Shown here: positions 14,737-24,373 of the stretch, piece after piece
Layout: each line of letters opens with the position of its first letter
How positions within the stretch are numbered: the first letter of the stretch is position 1
Assembly (NCBI GenBank): GCA_017465865.1
Contig: JAFTVF010000008.1
Location: forward strand, 1 to 46,140
Direction of reading: 5' to 3'
Source of the DNA: Clostridia bacterium
GTDB taxonomy: Bacteria > Bacillota > Clostridia > Christensenellales > Borkfalkiaceae
Length of the DNA: 46,140 bases
Position numbers and translations under genes: made by a program
The notes under the pieces: model-generated
Seen by the model: only the letters and a program-made list of their open reading frames with translations
Databases searched by the model: none
What the model was told of the DNA's origin: nothing

Positions 14737-15651
14737 CTATAAATTCAGCGATTCCGTCGCCGTGTAAGTAATTTTTACGCGGAAAACTTCCCCCGCGCGC
14801 TCTATCTCTCGGCTTTTGATCTCGTCGTGCTCCGTAAGCCCCAGCGCCAAATACGCCGCCGCAAACGCGCTCTCCTCGTCCTCCGCCGAAATTTCCGCCT
14901 CGTACACGCACGCAATGCGTGCGCGCGCGATAATTTGAACGCGCACCTGCTCCCCTGATTCGGTGGAAAACCAGTCCCCGACAAGCTCCTCGCCCGCGGT
15001 TACCTTTTCCCCGATCTTTTTGAGCGCCGTGCCGCGTAATACCGTAAGGGCGATCAGCTCGCCCGTGTGTTTTGCCCACATAGCCCCGTCCTGCGCCTTT
15101 GCCTTTTCAAACGAGGCAAGCCGAATCTCCACCCGTACCCGAAAGCCCGATTTTTTCACCGAGCAGAACTCGACGTTATCGAGCGCGAGCAGCTGTGCGC
15201 AAATCAGGTCCTCTTTCCCCGATTTATAGCGGGAAAAGGGCTTTACGCCGTTTTGTTCGAGGGTGGCGTACGCTTCCCTCGCGTAGACCTCCGTACCGAC
15301 GAAATCCACGCCGAACACGAACCCGTCCGCAAACAGCGTGAGCGCGGCAAACAGCAACGCGCCCAGAAGAAAGCCCGAGCGGTTTTTGACAAATTCGGGA
15401 AGTCTGTTCAGACCTTTTTCGCCGATTTTTTTGACGGTATAGGGGCTGTACGCAGTTCCATTATAGCATACATTGGGATAAATTGCAAAAACTTTTTCGG
15501 CATCTTTTCTTTTTACGCTTAAAAGTATTTGCGTTTTTCCCGTTTTTTTTACGTGATAGACGGCTATTTTCTCTCTGCGAAGCCGAAGCAACGCCCGTTC
15601 GGGCATGATCCCCTCGATGAGCAGGCGTTGACGGAAATTCCCGAAAAGCAT
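14737..15651 (-). CDS. yqfD: sporulation protein YqfD
   Basis: 304 residues with one clear membrane helix at about 92-112 (GFLLGALLFAALTLFADGF), a short cytoplasmic N-domain and a long external C-domain. Context between yqfC and phoH and the length match YqfD, a forespore or mother-cell membrane protein induced in sporulation with yqfC. Starts after GAGGTGAACG. Confidence 0.88.
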   Translation of the reverse strand: MLFGNFRQRLLIEGIMPERALLRLRREKIAVYHVKKTGKTQILLSVKRKDAEKVFAIYPNVCYNGTAYSPYTVKKIGEKGLNRLPEFVKNRSGFLLGALLFAALTLFADGFVFGVDFVGTEVYAREAYATLEQNGVKPFSRYKSGKEDLICAQLLALDNVEFCSVKKSGFRVRVEIRLASFEKAKAQDGAMWAKHTGELIALTVLRGTALKKIGEKVTAGEELVGDWFSTESGEQVRVQIIARARIACVYEAEISAEDEESAFAAAYLALGLTEHDEIKSREIERAGEVFRVKITYTATESLNL

Positions 15652-15654
15652 CGT

Positions 15655-15927
15655 TCACCTCTTTTCGGACGCGCCGTCCGCGCTCGGTACGCGAACGGAA
15701 AAAATCCGTCCCGATAATTGCAGATCGCCGTCGTAGTATTTCTTAATGGATAAATTTTCGCCCGTTACCTCCACGGTCTCGCGCGGGAAACAGACCACGA
15801 CCCGCTCGGGAGAAAAATCCCCCACCGCTTTCACGCCCTCGAAATATCCCCCGCCGCCCGGCACGATGGTACAGCGCGCAAACGCCGCGCCGTCCGCACT
15901 TTTGAAAATCTCGTCGTATAACCGCAT
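15655..15927 (-). CDS. yqfC: sporulation protein YqfC
   Basis: 90 residues, almost all beta-strand, with the YqfC pattern RVVVCFPRETVEVTGENLSI and a YDGDLQLSG..FSV tail. GGAGGATAGC precedes the ATG. First gene of the recO-to-yqfC cluster as read on the minus strand. Confidence 0.88.
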   Translation of the reverse strand: MRLYDEIFKSADGAAFARCTIVPGGGGYFEGVKAVGDFSPERVVVCFPRETVEVTGENLSIKKYYDGDLQLSGRIFSVRVPSADGASEKR

Positions 15928-16017
15928 GCTATCCTCCGTTCTTCGTTACTATATGCCGAAAAACGCAAGGATATGACGGGGCGAGCCGTGAATTGTCCTT
16001 TTTGCCTTGCTCCTCTT

Positions 16018-17742
16018 TTAAGCGAACTGACCGTTATACAACGCGGCGTACGCGCCGCCCTTTGCCAACAGCTCCGTATGCGTGCCCTGCTCGACGACCC
16101 GTCCGTTTTCCATAACCAAAATACGGTCGGAATGTACGATCGTGGACAAGCGGTGCGCGACGATAAACGAGGTTCTGCCCTCCATGAGCTTTGTAAACGC
16201 GTCGCTGATTTTCAATTCCGTGCGGGTATCGATAGACGAGGTCGCCTCGTCCAAAATCAGCATGGGCGGTTTCGTCAGCATGATCCGCGCGATACAAAGC
16301 AGCTGTTTCTGCCCCTCGGACAGCGCGCCGCCGTCCGTGATCGGGGTGTCGTAGCCCTTTTCCATGCGCTTGATAAACCCGTGCGCGTGCGCCGCTTTCG
16401 CCGCCGCGATCATCTCCTCGTCCGTCGCTTCGGGCTTGCCCATTTTCAAGTTCTCCCGCACCGTGCCGTTTTTCAGCCACGTCTCCTGCAATACCATGCC
16501 GTAATTTTTCCGCAGAGAATTTCGGGTAAGCCCCCGTATATCCTTTCCCTCGACGAGCACCGCGCCCCCGTCCACGTCGTAAAACCGCATCAAAAGATTG
16601 ATGAGCGTGGTTTTCCCCGAACCCGTCCTGCCGACGATTGCGATCCGTTGCCCCGTTTCCACTTCCAAAGACAAATCTTGGATCAAAGCACGGTCCTTGT
16701 TATAGGAGAAATCGACCTTATCAAGCCGTACTCTGCCCTCCGCTTCGCCGAGCGTTTCCAAGCCCGTATCGGGGCTTTCCTCTTTTTCGTCGATCAGCTC
16801 GAAGATCCGCGCCGCGCAAGCAAATGCGCTTTTCAGCTCGGTAATCACCCCCGAGATCTCGTTAAACGGCTTGGTGTACTGGTTTGCATAGGAAAGGAAT
16901 TTCGTCAGTCCGCCGACGGTGAACCCGCCCGCGATCACGTCGAACGCGCCCACGAGCGCGACCGCCGCGTAAATGAGGTTGTTGATAAACCGCGTGGACG
17001 GGTTGGTGAGCGAGGAATAAAAGGTCGCGTTTAACGAGGCTTTTTCCAGCCGTCCGTTGATCTCGTCGAATTTTTCCTCGTTCTCGTCCTCATGCGCGAA
17101 CGCGATCACCGTTTTCAAACCGCCGATCGCTTCTTCGGCAAACGCCGTCTGTTCGCCGCGCGTTTCCGTCTGTTGCTTGAAAAATTTATGGGTATGCGTC
17201 GCCACGAACCGCGCCACGAGCAAGGAGATCGGCGAGGCAAGCACGACGATCAGCCCGATCTTGAAGTTGGTAACGAGCATGAACACGATCGTGCCGAGAA
17301 TGGTCATAATCCCCGTAAAGAACTGCGTAAAGCCCATCAGCAGTCCGTCGGAAAACTGATCCGCATCGGCTACCACCCGACTGACCGTGTCGCCGTGGGC
17401 GTGGGTGTCGATATACTGCAAGGGCAGCGCGCCGAGCTTTGCAAACGCGTCCTTGCGGATATCGCGTACCACGTTACAGGAAATACGGTTGTTGCAAAGG
17501 CTTAACAGCCACTGGCTGAACGCGGCAATCCCCACCGCTCCCGCCGTTTTTAAGAATATCCCTCTGAGTTTCGACCATTGTACACCGTATTCCACGATAC
17601 AGTCGATCCCGTCCCCGAAATACACGGGCACGAACAGGGTCGCCGCGACGGTAACGATCGCGAACAGGATCGAGCCTGTCAAAGACAGCGGATATCTGCC
17701 GACGTAGCGTAAAATTCTCTTGAACGTACCGCTCTTTTTCAT
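16018..17742 (-). CDS. ABC exporter half, catalytic Glu present
   Basis: 574 residues: six-helix membrane domain (1-~315) and ATPase domain with Walker A GRTGSGKT (371-378), signature LSEGQ (474-478, second Gly replaced by Glu) and Walker B LILDEA (495-500). It overlaps its partner by four bases. The variant signature here and the missing catalytic Glu in the partner together make one degenerate ATP site, as in TM287/288-type heterodimeric exporters. The substrate cannot be told; drug, lipid or peptide export are options. Confidence 0.92.
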   Translation of the reverse strand: MKKSGTFKRILRYVGRYPLSLTGSILFAIVTVAATLFVPVYFGDGIDCIVEYGVQWSKLRGIFLKTAGAVGIAAFSQWLLSLCNNRISCNVVRDIRKDAFAKLGALPLQYIDTHAHGDTVSRVVADADQFSDGLLMGFTQFFTGIMTILGTIVFMLVTNFKIGLIVVLASPISLLVARFVATHTHKFFKQQTETRGEQTAFAEEAIGGLKTVIAFAHEDENEEKFDEINGRLEKASLNATFYSSLTNPSTRFINNLIYAAVALVGAFDVIAGGFTVGGLTKFLSYANQYTKPFNEISGVITELKSAFACAARIFELIDEKEESPDTGLETLGEAEGRVRLDKVDFSYNKDRALIQDLSLEVETGQRIAIVGRTGSGKTTLINLLMRFYDVDGGAVLVEGKDIRGLTRNSLRKNYGMVLQETWLKNGTVRENLKMGKPEATDEEMIAAAKAAHAHGFIKRMEKGYDTPITDGGALSEGQKQLLCIARIMLTKPPMLILDEATSSIDTRTELKISDAFTKLMEGRTSFIVAHRLSTIVHSDRILVMENGRVVEQGTHTELLAKGGAYAALYNGQFA

Positions 17743-19469
17743 ACCGCGCGCCCTCCTTGTTCGTCTTGATATTGCGAAAAGTAGATCTCGCGGTACACCT
17801 CGCAGGTTTTCATCAGCTCGTCGTGCGTACCGATTCCCACGGCTTTCCCGTCGTCGAGTACGACGATCTGATCCGCATCGCGCACCGAAGACGTGCGCTG
17901 CGAAACGATAAACACGGTGGTTTTCAGCTCCCGCACCGCGCTGCGCAACGCCGCATCCGTCGCGTAATCAAGCGCAGACGAGGAATCGTCGAGGATCAGG
18001 ATATCGGGGTTGCGTACGAGTGCGCGCGCGATCGTAAGGCGTTGTTTTTGCCCGCCCGAGAAATTTTTACCGCCCTGTTCCACGGGCGCGTCCAAACCGC
18101 CTTTTTCTTTCACGAACTCCTCTGCCTGCGCGATTTTCAGCGCGGTATACAGATCCTCGTCCGTCGCGTTTGCTCTGCCCCAAAGCAGGTTTTCGCGGAT
18201 CGTGCCTTTGAACAGCTTGGCTTTTTGCGGCACAACGCCGATGCGCTCCCGAAGATAGCTTTGCAAGCCTTTACAGCGGGTATCCTTGCCGTCAACGCAT
18301 ACCTGCCCCTCGGTTACGTCGTAAAAATGGGGAATGAGATTGACGAGGGTGGTCTTGCCCGAGCCCGTACCCCCGATCACGCCCACCGTTTCGCCGCGGC
18401 GTACGCGGAAGGAAATCCCGTGCAACGCCTCGTCCGCGCCGTCGGTGTATTTGAGGGAAACGTTATCGAATACGACGAAATCTTCCGTCTTATTTCCCGC
18501 GGTTTCGTCGTCGATCAAGGACAGGGACGATTGCATTTTCAATACCGTTTCGATACGGCTGCCGCTCGCCGCCGCTTTCGCGACGGTTACGATCAGGTTG
18601 GCGAGCTTGATAAGCTCGATCAAAATCTGTCCCATAAGGTTGTATAAAGCGATCACGCTACCTTGCGAGAGCCGTCCGCTGTCCACGCGCATTGCGCCCG
18701 TCCACAAGAGTAAGATGATCGCGATATTGACGAGCACGTAGGTAAGCGGGTTGGTGATCGCGGCGATCCCGCCGACGAATTTGCGGCCGCGGGTGAGTTC
18801 TTCGTTGCGTTCGTCGAACTGTTTCCGTTCGTCCTCTTCCTTGCAAAAGGCGCGGAGCACCCTTGCCCCCGACAGATTTTCACGGGTGGATAGCAGCACT
18901 TTATCGAGCTTTGTCTGCGTTTTTTTATACAGAGGCATACACGCGAACATCACCGCGTACACGACGAGCGCGAGCACGGCGATCGCGCCTGCGAAGATCC
19001 CGAAAGAGGCGGGGTCAATGATATACGCGCACACCATCGCGCCGAACACGATAAAGGGCGAACGCAGGAACAGGCGCAAAAACAGATTAACGCCCGTTTG
19101 CAGTTTGTCGATATCGCTCGTCATGCGGGTGAGCATGGTAGCTTCGCCCATTTGATCGATATCTCGATAGCTCAGCGACTGTAATTTTTTGAACAGGTCG
19201 CGCCGAACGCCCGCGGAAACACCGACCGCCGTCCGCGCGGAAAAATACTGCGCCGCCACGGCGAACACGAACCCGAACAGCCCGAACCCGCCAAGGAGCA
19301 AGCACATGCGCACGATATACCCTTTGTCAGCGGACGGAATGCCCTTGTCCACGATCGCCGCCACGACGAACGGCACGAGCAATTCGAAAGTGGCTTCGAG
19401 AAGTTTGAACAGCGGACCGAGCAACGCCTGCCATTTATACGGTTTGAAATACCCAAGAATTTTTTTCAT
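17739..19469 (-). CDS. ABC exporter half with degenerate Walker B
   Basis: 576 residues; membrane domain 1-~310, Walker A GGTGSGKT (366-373), canonical FSGGQ (470-474), Walker B LILDD in which Asp495 replaces the catalytic Glu. Thus its canonical signature completes the active site on the partner, and its own Walker B forms the degenerate site. The -10 box ends nine bases before the ATG, so the transcript should be nearly leaderless. Confidence 0.92.
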   Translation of the reverse strand: MKKILGYFKPYKWQALLGPLFKLLEATFELLVPFVVAAIVDKGIPSADKGYIVRMCLLLGGFGLFGFVFAVAAQYFSARTAVGVSAGVRRDLFKKLQSLSYRDIDQMGEATMLTRMTSDIDKLQTGVNLFLRLFLRSPFIVFGAMVCAYIIDPASFGIFAGAIAVLALVVYAVMFACMPLYKKTQTKLDKVLLSTRENLSGARVLRAFCKEEDERKQFDERNEELTRGRKFVGGIAAITNPLTYVLVNIAIILLLWTGAMRVDSGRLSQGSVIALYNLMGQILIELIKLANLIVTVAKAAASGSRIETVLKMQSSLSLIDDETAGNKTEDFVVFDNVSLKYTDGADEALHGISFRVRRGETVGVIGGTGSGKTTLVNLIPHFYDVTEGQVCVDGKDTRCKGLQSYLRERIGVVPQKAKLFKGTIRENLLWGRANATDEDLYTALKIAQAEEFVKEKGGLDAPVEQGGKNFSGGQKQRLTIARALVRNPDILILDDSSSALDYATDAALRSAVRELKTTVFIVSQRTSSVRDADQIVVLDDGKAVGIGTHDELMKTCEVYREIYFSQYQDEQGGRAV

Positions 19470-19478
19470 ATCCCTTGT

Positions 19479-19507
19479 ATTATAGCACGATTACGCCCCG
19501 AAATCAA
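19479..19507 (-). promoter_or_regulatory. sigma-A promoter of the ABC exporter operon
   Basis: Minus strand: -35 TTGATT (19502-19507), 17-base spacer ending in TGC, -10 TATAAT (19479-19484). Expected transcript start near 19472, two or three bases before the ATG. Confidence 0.75.
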
Positions 19508-19539
19508 GGAAATTTACTTCCTTATAATATTCTGCGCGC

Positions 19540-19574
19540 AAAAAAAGGAGCGAAAAACCGCAGTTTTTCACTCC
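19540..19574 (-). terminator. terminator of the TPR-like membrane protein gene
   Basis: On the minus strand GGAGTGAAAAAC and GTTTTTCGCTCC form a stem (one mismatch; 19547-19574), followed by seven T. Lies just after the stop at 19588. Confidence 0.75.
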
Positions 19575-19587
19575 AAACGACAAATTT

Positions 19588-20532
19588 TTAATCTTGCTCC
19601 GCTTCCGTTTCTTCTTCGGGCGATACCAGCAACGCTTCGTACAGCTCTTTATACGCGCGGACGGCGAGCAACCGTTCGCCCTCGTCCGTCGAGGAAAGCC
19701 GTTCGTTTATGCGGTAGATACGGCAGGCGTTGATAAACTTATTCGCCACTACCAAAAAGACGATAAACAGTACTGCGAACACACAGCCGAGAACGATCGT
19801 AGGCATGATATATTCCGCGTCGGGCGTGGTGAAATTTTTCAGCCCGAGCACGATCGCCGCGATCAAACAAACGAGCGTGGGGATCGCCACCAGCCCGAAT
19901 ACAAGCCCGCGGCTCTTGCGCCGCGCGGACAAGATCTCCCGACGGGCAGCCTGTTTTGCTTCTACTTCCTTTGCGAGCGGCGTTTCCTCTGCCGTCAGCT
20001 CGGTTACCCGCTTTTCAAACACCTCGCGGTAATCGCGCTTGACGATCTCCGCCGCCTCGTAACCAAGGTCGTATTCCAAGCTCTCGATACCCGCCTCGAC
20101 GTATTCCCCGATCAGCTCGTCGGGGTCGGTAAAATCCGCGGTCTTTGCCCGCCAGTAGCCCACGGACGCCACCGTAGCCTGCCCGTCAAGCCCGAGCGCT
20201 TTCTCGTATACTTTCTCCGCCTCGCCGAAATTGTTTTCGCCAAGCAGCGTTTCGCCCTCGGCGCACAGCCGTTCGTATTCCGCTTTCCGCGCCGCCGCTT
20301 CTTCTTCCTTGCGCTTTTTGAGCGCGGCGGCTTCTTCGGGCGTAAGCCCTACGAGGTCTTCGTCGTCCTCCTCGCCGTCCATGACGGGGAATTGAAATTC
20401 GATCTCCTCGCCCGCCGTTTCTGGAATTTCGTCGTCCTTTGCAAGCTCGTCCGTAACGTCCACGAACCCGTCTTTCGTCTTTTTCATACGCACTCCGCGC
20501 CCGTATTCGTCGTCGATCATTCTTTCTTCCAT
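19588..20532 (-). CDS. hypothetical membrane protein with TPR-like segment
   Basis: 314 residues. Acidic N-terminus (to ~85), a helical TPR-like pair (about 85-150: RLCAEGETLLGENNFGEAEK, then YEKALGLDGQATVASVGYW), a coiled stretch and two membrane helices (about 208-230 and 240-262), then a charged cytoplasmic tail. Probably a membrane-anchored scaffolding protein; no named family. Downstream of ispE on the same strand, 22 bases apart, so likely co-transcribed. Confidence 0.65.
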   Translation of the reverse strand: MEERMIDDEYGRGVRMKKTKDGFVDVTDELAKDDEIPETAGEEIEFQFPVMDGEEDDEDLVGLTPEEAAALKKRKEEEAAARKAEYERLCAEGETLLGENNFGEAEKVYEKALGLDGQATVASVGYWRAKTADFTDPDELIGEYVEAGIESLEYDLGYEAAEIVKRDYREVFEKRVTELTAEETPLAKEVEAKQAARREILSARRKSRGLVFGLVAIPTLVCLIAAIVLGLKNFTTPDAEYIMPTIVLGCVFAVLFIVFLVVANKFINACRIYRINERLSSTDEGERLLAVRAYKELYEALLVSPEEETEAEQD

Positions 20533-20554
20533 ATCCTTGCTCCCTATATATTTT

Positions 20555-21508
20555 TTACGGCTGACCGCCGCTTAAAAGCTCCTTTTCTTCGTCCGTCGGC
20601 GCGTAAGGATTGCGCCAAGCCCCGCTCTTTTTCTTGCCCGTGTAATCGGGCGTAACCGTCTGCACGACGATCGCGCGGTATTTGCCGCGATATCGGCTCT
20701 TCGCCCATTCGCAAAGCTCCCGCGTTTCAAACAGCGCCGCCACACAGCTCCCCGAGCCCGTCATCACCGCGCCGAGCGGCGAAAAGGCTTTCGCCGCCTC
20801 GTACGCCCGTTCCACGTCGGAATTGAGGTGCGTTGCGGGCACGTACAGATCGTTCGTTAAATACCTGCCCCCGCTTTCCAAGTCGTTTTTCCGCAAAGCC
20901 GCGATACAGCCCTCCGTCGCGTTTTCCCTCCATTCGAGGGTTTTTGGCAGCTCGTCGTACTTCTTATAACACCCGCCCGAGGACACCTCGCTGTCGGGAC
21001 ACAGCAACAGAAAATGCAGTTTGGTCGGCAGATCGAGAGCGGTTACCTTTTCCCCTCTGCCCTGCATACGCGCAAACCCGCCGTCGAGCATATACCCCGT
21101 ATCGCTCCCCAGCGTATCCGCGAGCTTTTTAAGCGCCGCCCGATCCTCCACGCCGTAGAGCTGCGCCATACCGTTGAGAACGCCGCTCACGTCCGCAGAC
21201 GACCCGCCAAGCCCCGCGCCCATAGGGATATTTTTATACACGGTAATATTCGCGCCGTTCGTACCGAACGCCGCCGAGAACGCTTCCGCGGCTTTTAAGG
21301 CGTTGTTTTTTTCGGGCGGGATACTCTCGCTGCCCAGCCCGTGCATCGTTACCGCGCTCAACGTATCCTTGCGCGGCTTTAAGACGACGAGATCGAAAAG
21401 ATCCACGCTCGTAACGAGGCTGTCGAGCATATGGTATCCGTTTTCGACGCCCGTAATTTCCAGCGTGAGATTGAGTTTTGCATACGCCTTGATCTTGACC
21501 GTTTTCAT
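20555..21508 (-). CDS. ispE: 4-diphosphocytidyl-2-C-methylerythritol kinase IspE
   Basis: 317 residues from the ATG at 21508, which aligns with the family start (KIKAYAKLNLTLEITG..NGYH). The GHMP glycine-rich loop PMGAGLGGSSADV is at 95-107, and TGSGSCVAALF is the third motif. It phosphorylates CDP-methylerythritol in the MEP isoprenoid pathway. An upstream GTG would add 13 residues without homology. Confidence 0.93.
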   Translation of the reverse strand: MKTVKIKAYAKLNLTLEITGVENGYHMLDSLVTSVDLFDLVVLKPRKDTLSAVTMHGLGSESIPPEKNNALKAAEAFSAAFGTNGANITVYKNIPMGAGLGGSSADVSGVLNGMAQLYGVEDRAALKKLADTLGSDTGYMLDGGFARMQGRGEKVTALDLPTKLHFLLLCPDSEVSSGGCYKKYDELPKTLEWRENATEGCIAALRKNDLESGGRYLTNDLYVPATHLNSDVERAYEAAKAFSPLGAVMTGSGSCVAALFETRELCEWAKSRYRGKYRAIVVQTVTPDYTGKKKSGAWRNPYAPTDEEKELLSGGQP

Positions 21509-21562
21509 CTTCTTCCCAAAAAAAGCGGCGAGGAACACTCGCCGCACGGATTGTTCTTTTTA

Positions 21563-21591
21563 ATTGTAACACATTTTTCGTAAAAATACAA
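21563..21591 (-). promoter_or_regulatory. promoter of ispE
   Basis: Minus strand: -35 TTGTAT (21586-21591), 17 bases, extended -10 TGTTACAAT (-10 at 21563-21568). Gives a ~48-base leader to the ispE ATG. Confidence 0.6.
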
Positions 21592-21618
21592 TGCTTTACC
21601 GTGTAATTTTTATGAAAA

Positions 21619-23106
21619 TTACTTGATTTGCCGATAAACGAAGATCCGTTCTCCCTCTTTGAGCGGGAATTCAAGGTCGGGATTGCTTCTTTGTAATTCC
21701 TCGGGATCGCAGTTCAGGCGCTTTGCGACCTGCCAAAGCCCCTCGCCCGCGCGGGGCAGGAACACCGAAAACGCGCTGTCCTCTTGCGGGTATTCCTCTC
21801 CCGCGCTCACTTCGGATACGTATTCCCAGCTCCGCTCGTCAAACACGCGGAAACTAAGCTTTAAGGTGGCTTCCGCTTCCGTTTCGCCGCTCTTTTTGCG
21901 ACGGATATTCAAGCCGCATACCACGCAATCGGCTTCCACGATATCCCCGTCCGCGTCCACGGGAAATACGAACGGCAACGACAGCTCGGCTTTTTTATGC
22001 GAACCGTCCGCCGCGCAAAGCAAGACGTCCGCGAGCACCGCGCCCTCCGCTTCCGTGCCCCGCTCGCCCTTGCGGCAGACGATCTCCGCGCGGGGCAATA
22101 CCGCCGCTTGCAGTGTATATTCGCCGTCCGCAGGCGGGGAAAGCACGGCGATCCCGCTCACCCGTTCGGTGCATTTTACCGTGTTCGTTAAATACCTGCT
22201 GCCGTCGTTTGCTTTTTTTAGCGTGATTTCCGCGCTCCGCGAGAACGCGTCCGCCGCGACGGAAATTTCGTCGTTGATATACAAGAAACAATCCGCAGAC
22301 AGGCAATACGAAAGTACGATTTTGCTCTTGCCTTTCTCCTCGTCCGTGCCCGCCGTCAAATGCGCCGATTTCACAGCCACGCGCGCGCTCGCCGTGATAT
22401 GCCCGAACGCTTCTTCGCAAGGGATCTGCATACGGAACGGGATCAGCCGTTCGTACGAGCAAACGCTCTCGTCGCTCTTTAATACGCAAATATTCAGGCT
22501 CAGCTCGCCCTCGATATCGATCTGACCTGCGTTCGCGCTCACGCGGTGCACGATCGCGTTTTCGCTGTGCAAGAGGATATCGCCGAGATAGTCCGCCTCG
22601 AATTCGTCCTCCGATTCCGTTTCCCCCGACACGCATACCGTCTTGCAAAGCGCAAGCGTGCCTTTTCGCACGATCAGGTCTTCGCCGCCTGTCAAATACT
22701 CGATCTGTTTCCCGCCGTATACGGTAAGCTCCGCGTCCACGATCACGGAGATATACAGCCCCGAACCCTCTCTGCGCCAGTTGATATTCTCGGCGGAAAG
22801 CGCGGCTTTTGCAAAACACGCGGGCGTAACGGCGTTGCCCTCGATCTTATGGAAAAATTCCGCGCCGCGTTCCGCGCGGCAGATCTTTTTATCGCCGTCC
22901 TCGTATACGATACTCAGTAACATTTTCCCGCTGTAATGCGCTTCGCCGTCCGCGCAAGCGCATTCGGCGGGGATCGCTTTGGCGTGCACGGCAAGGATAC
23001 TGCTGATCTCGCTGCCGGGCAAACGACATTCCACGATCGACTGTCCGCGAAGTCGGCACACCTCCCCGATATAACGGTAACTTTCAAACTGCGGTTGTAT
23101 TGACAT
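21619..23106 (-). CDS. DUF3794 (SPOCS) and LysM protein, spore-envelope type
   Basis: 495 residues from the ATG at 23106, set by AAGGAGGTCAACAAT; the longer frame would run through the veg promoter. Three DUF3794-like beta repeats fill residues 1-~430, and a LysM domain closes the protein (about 449-495: GEGLWQVAKRLNCDPEELQR...NPDL). The same architecture is found in SpoVID/SafA-like coat morphogenesis proteins of Clostridia. No signal peptide, which fits assembly from the mother-cell cytoplasm on the forespore. Confidence 0.85.
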   Translation of the reverse strand: MSIQPQFESYRYIGEVCRLRGQSIVECRLPGSEISSILAVHAKAIPAECACADGEAHYSGKMLLSIVYEDGDKKICRAERGAEFFHKIEGNAVTPACFAKAALSAENINWRREGSGLYISVIVDAELTVYGGKQIEYLTGGEDLIVRKGTLALCKTVCVSGETESEDEFEADYLGDILLHSENAIVHRVSANAGQIDIEGELSLNICVLKSDESVCSYERLIPFRMQIPCEEAFGHITASARVAVKSAHLTAGTDEEKGKSKIVLSYCLSADCFLYINDEISVAADAFSRSAEITLKKANDGSRYLTNTVKCTERVSGIAVLSPPADGEYTLQAAVLPRAEIVCRKGERGTEAEGAVLADVLLCAADGSHKKAELSLPFVFPVDADGDIVEADCVVCGLNIRRKKSGETEAEATLKLSFRVFDERSWEYVSEVSAGEEYPQEDSAFSVFLPRAGEGLWQVAKRLNCDPEELQRSNPDLEFPLKEGERIFVYRQIK

Positions 23107-23245
23107 ATTGTTGACCTCCTTGACCTCGACAGGGTTTTTTCGTCTGTTTATCTTATGTGGAAAAACAGCGGAATAGAACGCGGGGAAAAGGAGAATTTTT
23201 CTTATCCTTTGGATAAATTTGTCGGTTTTGGGGCATACTTCCTGT

Positions 23246-23485
23246 ATGATCAAGCCGACGAAAAACATCAAGGACGTTAAACAAATGGTGAAAGACTGTT
23301 CCGCGCAACGGGTCGCGGTGCGGGTGAATTTAGGCAGAAACAAGAGCGTGAGCTATTCGGGGATCTTATCGGGGATCTATCCCGCGCTGTTTACCGTCAA
23401 GCCCGACGACAAGGATTTTTTGGGCAAAACGGCGTACTCGTATTCCGACGTGCTTTGCGGCACGGTCAAGATCAAACGCATCTAA
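23246..23485 (+). CDS. veg: Veg family protein
   Basis: 79 residues from ATG 23246: RVAVRVNLGRNKSVSYSGIL then YPALF.V and YSYSDVLCGTVKI match Veg, a small conserved Bacillota protein that in Bacillus stimulates biofilm-gene expression. A TTG 27 bases upstream is an alternative start. Divergent from the DUF3794-LysM gene; the shared ~140-bp gap must hold both promoters. Close to ksgA and ispE as in Bacillus. Confidence 0.85.
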   Translation: MIKPTKNIKDVKQMVKDCSAQRVAVRVNLGRNKSVSYSGILSGIYPALFTVKPDDKDFLGKTAYSYSDVLCGTVKIKRI

Positions 23486-23520
23486 AACGGAAAAGAACCG
23501 CAACCGCGGTTCTTTTTCGT

Positions 23521-24363
23521 TTACAATTTAATAGCGCCGATATCGAGCAGTACGTCGGACAGCCTTGCCAAGCGCTGGGGTGATAAGGTTTCCCCCCGCG
23601 CCTTTTCGTCGATGCCCGCTTCCGCTAACACCGACTTCGCCGTATCACGGGTCAGCTTAAAGCTGTTGACGAGGTTGTTTTCAAGCGTTTTTCTACGGTT
23701 GAGAAAGGCGCATTTCACCGTCTGACGGTAAGCACGCTCGTCTTTTACCGATACACGCCCCCGTTCAAAATCGATTTTCACCACCGCGGAGTCCACGTTC
23801 GGGCGGGGATAAAACAGATTTCTCGATACCCGTTTTACGATCTTCGCGTTGCCCTTTAACGCGATCGCCGCCGTGATCGACCCGTATTCGGGCGTGTCCT
23901 CTTTCGCGCAAAACCGTTCCGCAACCTCCTCTTGTACCATAATCGACAGACCCTGTACCTTGTCGCTTTCTTCCAAAAGTTTGGTAACGAGCGGAGTCGT
24001 GATATAATAAGGCAGGTTTGCAACGACGGTATATTCCCCGATCTCTTTTTCAAACGCTTTCAGATCGATTTTGTTAAAGTCGCGGAAAATGACTTCAACG
24101 TTATCCAGCCCCGCGAGCGTTTCGGCAAGCACGGGTTGCAGATCGCGGTCGATATCGAACGCGTATACCTTGTTCGCCGCCTCCGCGAGCGCACGGGTCA
24201 GCGTTCCCGCACCGCAACCGATCTCTACCACCGTCGTATCTTTCGTGATCCCCGACGCTTCGACGATCGAACGCAAAAGATTGGTATCGGATATGAAATT
24301 CTGCCCGAATTGCTTTTTGAAATGAAACCCGTGTTTTTCAAGTACCGTGCGAAGTTCTTGCAT
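23521..24363 (-). CDS. rsmA: 16S rRNA dimethyladenosine transferase RsmA/KsgA
   Basis: 280 residues: KKQFGQNFISD start, SAM motif EIGCGAGTLT, catalytic NLPYY, and the C-terminal helical domain with FLNRRKTL. It dimethylates two adjacent adenines near the 3' end of 16S rRNA. Normal length, ten bases after the radical SAM gene. Confidence 0.96.
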   Translation of the reverse strand: MQELRTVLEKHGFHFKKQFGQNFISDTNLLRSIVEASGITKDTTVVEIGCGAGTLTRALAEAANKVYAFDIDRDLQPVLAETLAGLDNVEVIFRDFNKIDLKAFEKEIGEYTVVANLPYYITTPLVTKLLEESDKVQGLSIMVQEEVAERFCAKEDTPEYGSITAAIALKGNAKIVKRVSRNLFYPRPNVDSAVVKIDFERGRVSVKDERAYRQTVKCAFLNRRKTLENNLVNSFKLTRDTAKSVLAEAGIDEKARGETLSPQRLARLSDVLLDIGAIKL

Positions 24364-24373
24364 GATCAGCCTC

